Part shown: positions 63,168 through 64,000 of the stretch, piece by piece
How the letters are laid out: each line of letters begins with the position of its first letter
How positions within the stretch are numbered: position 1 is the first letter of the stretch
From: Gammaproteobacteria bacterium HGW-Gammaproteobacteria-15
GTDB lineage: Bacteria; Pseudomonadota; Gammaproteobacteria; Enterobacterales; Alteromonadaceae
Direction of reading: 5' to 3'
Assembly (NCBI GenBank): GCA_002840125.1
Contig: PGZF01000003.1
Coordinates: 62,001 to 126,000, forward strand
Length of the DNA stretch: 64,000 nucleotides
The notes under the pieces: model-generated
Seen by the model: only the letters and a program-made list of their open reading frames with translations
Database searches by the model: none
What the model was told of the DNA's origin: nothing
Position numbers and translations under genes: made by a program

Positions 63168-63476
63168 ATGAAAAAACTCTCTGTAGTACAACAAAAACAA
63201 CAGGCCGCTGTGCTGGATGCAGTGACAAAGCTGGAGCAGCAGGCGCTGGTGGAACTACCCGGCGCGGTACAGTGCTGGTTTAGCCTGGAATATGAAGCCT
63301 TTCCTGTATCGCTACTGGTGCGGTTGCAGTTTACTGAGCAAGCTATGCTGGATGTAGCGCAGCCGCAGTTGCTGGTATGGCAAAAGCGGCTTAGCGGCTT
63401 ATTGCTGAAAAAAGGCATAGTGCTAAAAGATATGCGCAAGCACCTGGTGTTTACGCTTAGCTCCCCTGATGATTAG
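63168..63476 (+). CDS. small protein of unknown function
   Basis: A 102-residue soluble protein, rich in leucine, glutamine and valine, with an aromatic stretch Q-C-W-F-S-L-E-Y-E. It probably folds as an alpha/beta domain. No signal peptide and no recognised family. GC content and codon style return to the host type, marking the right edge of the defence island. Converges with the partial gene after it. No strong ribosome binding site is seen. Confidence 0.55.
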   Translation: MKKLSVVQQKQQAAVLDAVTKLEQQALVELPGAVQCWFSLEYEAFPVSLLVRLQFTEQAMLDVAQPQLLVWQKRLSGLLLKKGIVLKDMRKHLVFTLSSPDD

Positions 63477-63489
63477 CGAGCCCTGAAGA

Positions 63490-64000
63490 TTAAGGTTGCA
63501 CAAGGTCAATAGCGACAATATCGGCTTCTTTTGACTGATACATTGATAAGATCAGGCTGTTATCCGCTAACCGGGTGATAGAACGGCCCGGTTTTATTGT
63601 CCGCGGTGGCAGGCTGGCAATAAGTTGCTGCTCGCCGGTCCAGCTTTGCAGCTTTATCAGGTCTGCTGTTGCGGCGCGCTGTATATACAAAATACCATCT
63701 TCGCCCAGCAACCAGTTGCCCCAGTCTTTGCTGCTAAGCTGTTCTATCAGTAGTTCGGCAGGCTGGCCGGTTCTTAGCCGCCATATCCCCCCGTCAGGTT
63801 TAACAACAAACAGCTCGTGATTATTGTTTTCCTGCGCAAACAGCCCACCGTTTAAGGTTAGTTGTTCCCGGATACCGGTTGCCAGATAGTGGCGCCATAT
63901 TTGCCATTGGCCGTTTAAGTCAGAACTAAACAGGATAGAGTCATCGTTAATTCCCCAACTGAAGTTTTTGGCAGGGTAATTAATTTGCGGTAGTTGCTGT
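63490..64000 (-). CDS. C-terminal part of a PD40/TolB-like beta-propeller protein (runs off the window)
   Basis: The leftward frame is open from the window edge to the stop at 63490-63492, giving at least 170 residues without a start. It repeats a beta-propeller pattern: W-G-I-N-D-D-S-I-L-F-S-S-D-L-N-G near the edge, then L-F-V-V-K-P-D-G-G-I-W-R-L, G-E-D-G-I-L-Y-I-Q-R, and a last L-A-D-N-S-L-I-L-S-M-Y. Such blades occur in the C-terminal part of CadC-type winged-helix regulators of related gammaproteobacteria, which is my best guess. The N-terminal domain lies beyond base 64000. Confidence 0.75.
   Translation of the reverse strand, partial: QQLPQINYPAKNFSWGINDDSILFSSDLNGQWQIWRHYLATGIREQLTLNGGLFAQENNNHELFVVKPDGGIWRLRTGQPAELLIEQLSSKDWGNWLLGEDGILYIQRAATADLIKLQSWTGEQQLIASLPPRTIKPGRSITRLADNSLILSMYQSKEADIVAIDLVQP

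Noticed and set aside
1..64000. CRISPR arrays, insertion sequences, prophage genes, rRNA operons
   Set aside because: No regularly spaced repeats, transposase or integrase motifs, phage structural genes or rRNA-like sequence were seen.

Overview
The window looks like a chromosomal segment of a gammaproteobacterium. The gene set (heptose/Kdo LPS core genes, rsmJ, oligopeptidase A, gor, a MetJ-type operator, RND pumps, MHYT and HD-GYP signalling, a large TonB receptor) and the moderately GC-rich, Q- and A-rich coding style suggest the Alteromonadales, perhaps near Rheinheimera, Arsukibacterium or Alishewanella. That placement is an inference from style and content. No rRNA, intact tRNA, insertion sequence, prophage or CRISPR array was seen.

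Layout. 1-5.3 kb: the 3' end of an RND efflux operon, a small membrane protein, a decayed tRNA-Leu half, a serine hydrolase and a VOC protein. 5.4-7.5 kb: MetJ-type boxes followed by mesX (DUF1852) and mesD, a methionine synthase pair. 7.7-9.7 kb: a MarR regulator diverging from DUF4287 and DoxX genes across three copies of one palindrome, then a coiled-coil protein. 9.9-13.8 kb: an MHYT hybrid histidine kinase and its HD-GYP response regulator. 14-19.6 kb: a TonB-dependent receptor with a secreted metallophosphoesterase, and a secreted protein. 19.7-26.1 kb: a Gfo/Idh/MocA oxidoreductase, a ParD-like/methionine aminopeptidase operon, an SMP-30 protein, a diguanylate cyclase with an ethylene-receptor-like sensor, and two sugar-transfer proteins. 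26.3-33.6 kb: an RND pump diverging from MipA and a two-component system.

33.9-36.8 kb is an AT-richer island of three same-strand genes: a PD-(D/E)XK-type sce7726 protein, an sce7725 protein and a RES-domain protein with a Cys4 head. This looks like a defence or toxin operon. 36.8-43.7 kb returns to housekeeping genes: gor, prlC, a DNA glycosylase, rsmJ and a peroxiredoxin. 43.7-51.1 kb is an LPS inner-core locus. Heptose precursor genes (gmhA, hldE, gmhB) and a GT9 transferase run left. A GT25, a GT2 and a fused Kdo transferase-Kdo kinase run right. 51.2-54.5 kb holds a subtilisin-like protease and a YhiN-type flavoprotein.

54.5-63 kb is a second defence-type island with two parts. The first is a plus-strand cassette: a palindrome, a small ORF, a one-TRD S-like protein, a methylase-like protein that keeps NPPF but lacks the SAM-binding motif I, and a 53-residue one-helix membrane protein. 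The second is a minus-strand operon, hsdS - PtuA-like ATPase - PtuB-like HNH - hsdM, with no hsdR in the window. It reads as type I modification genes wrapped around a Septu-like effector pair. The window ends in a small protein and the C-terminal part of a PD40 beta-propeller-like protein.

The best candidates for undescribed systems are the sce7726-sce7725-RES operon, the hsdS-Septu-hsdM hybrid and the adjacent degenerate-methylase cassette.
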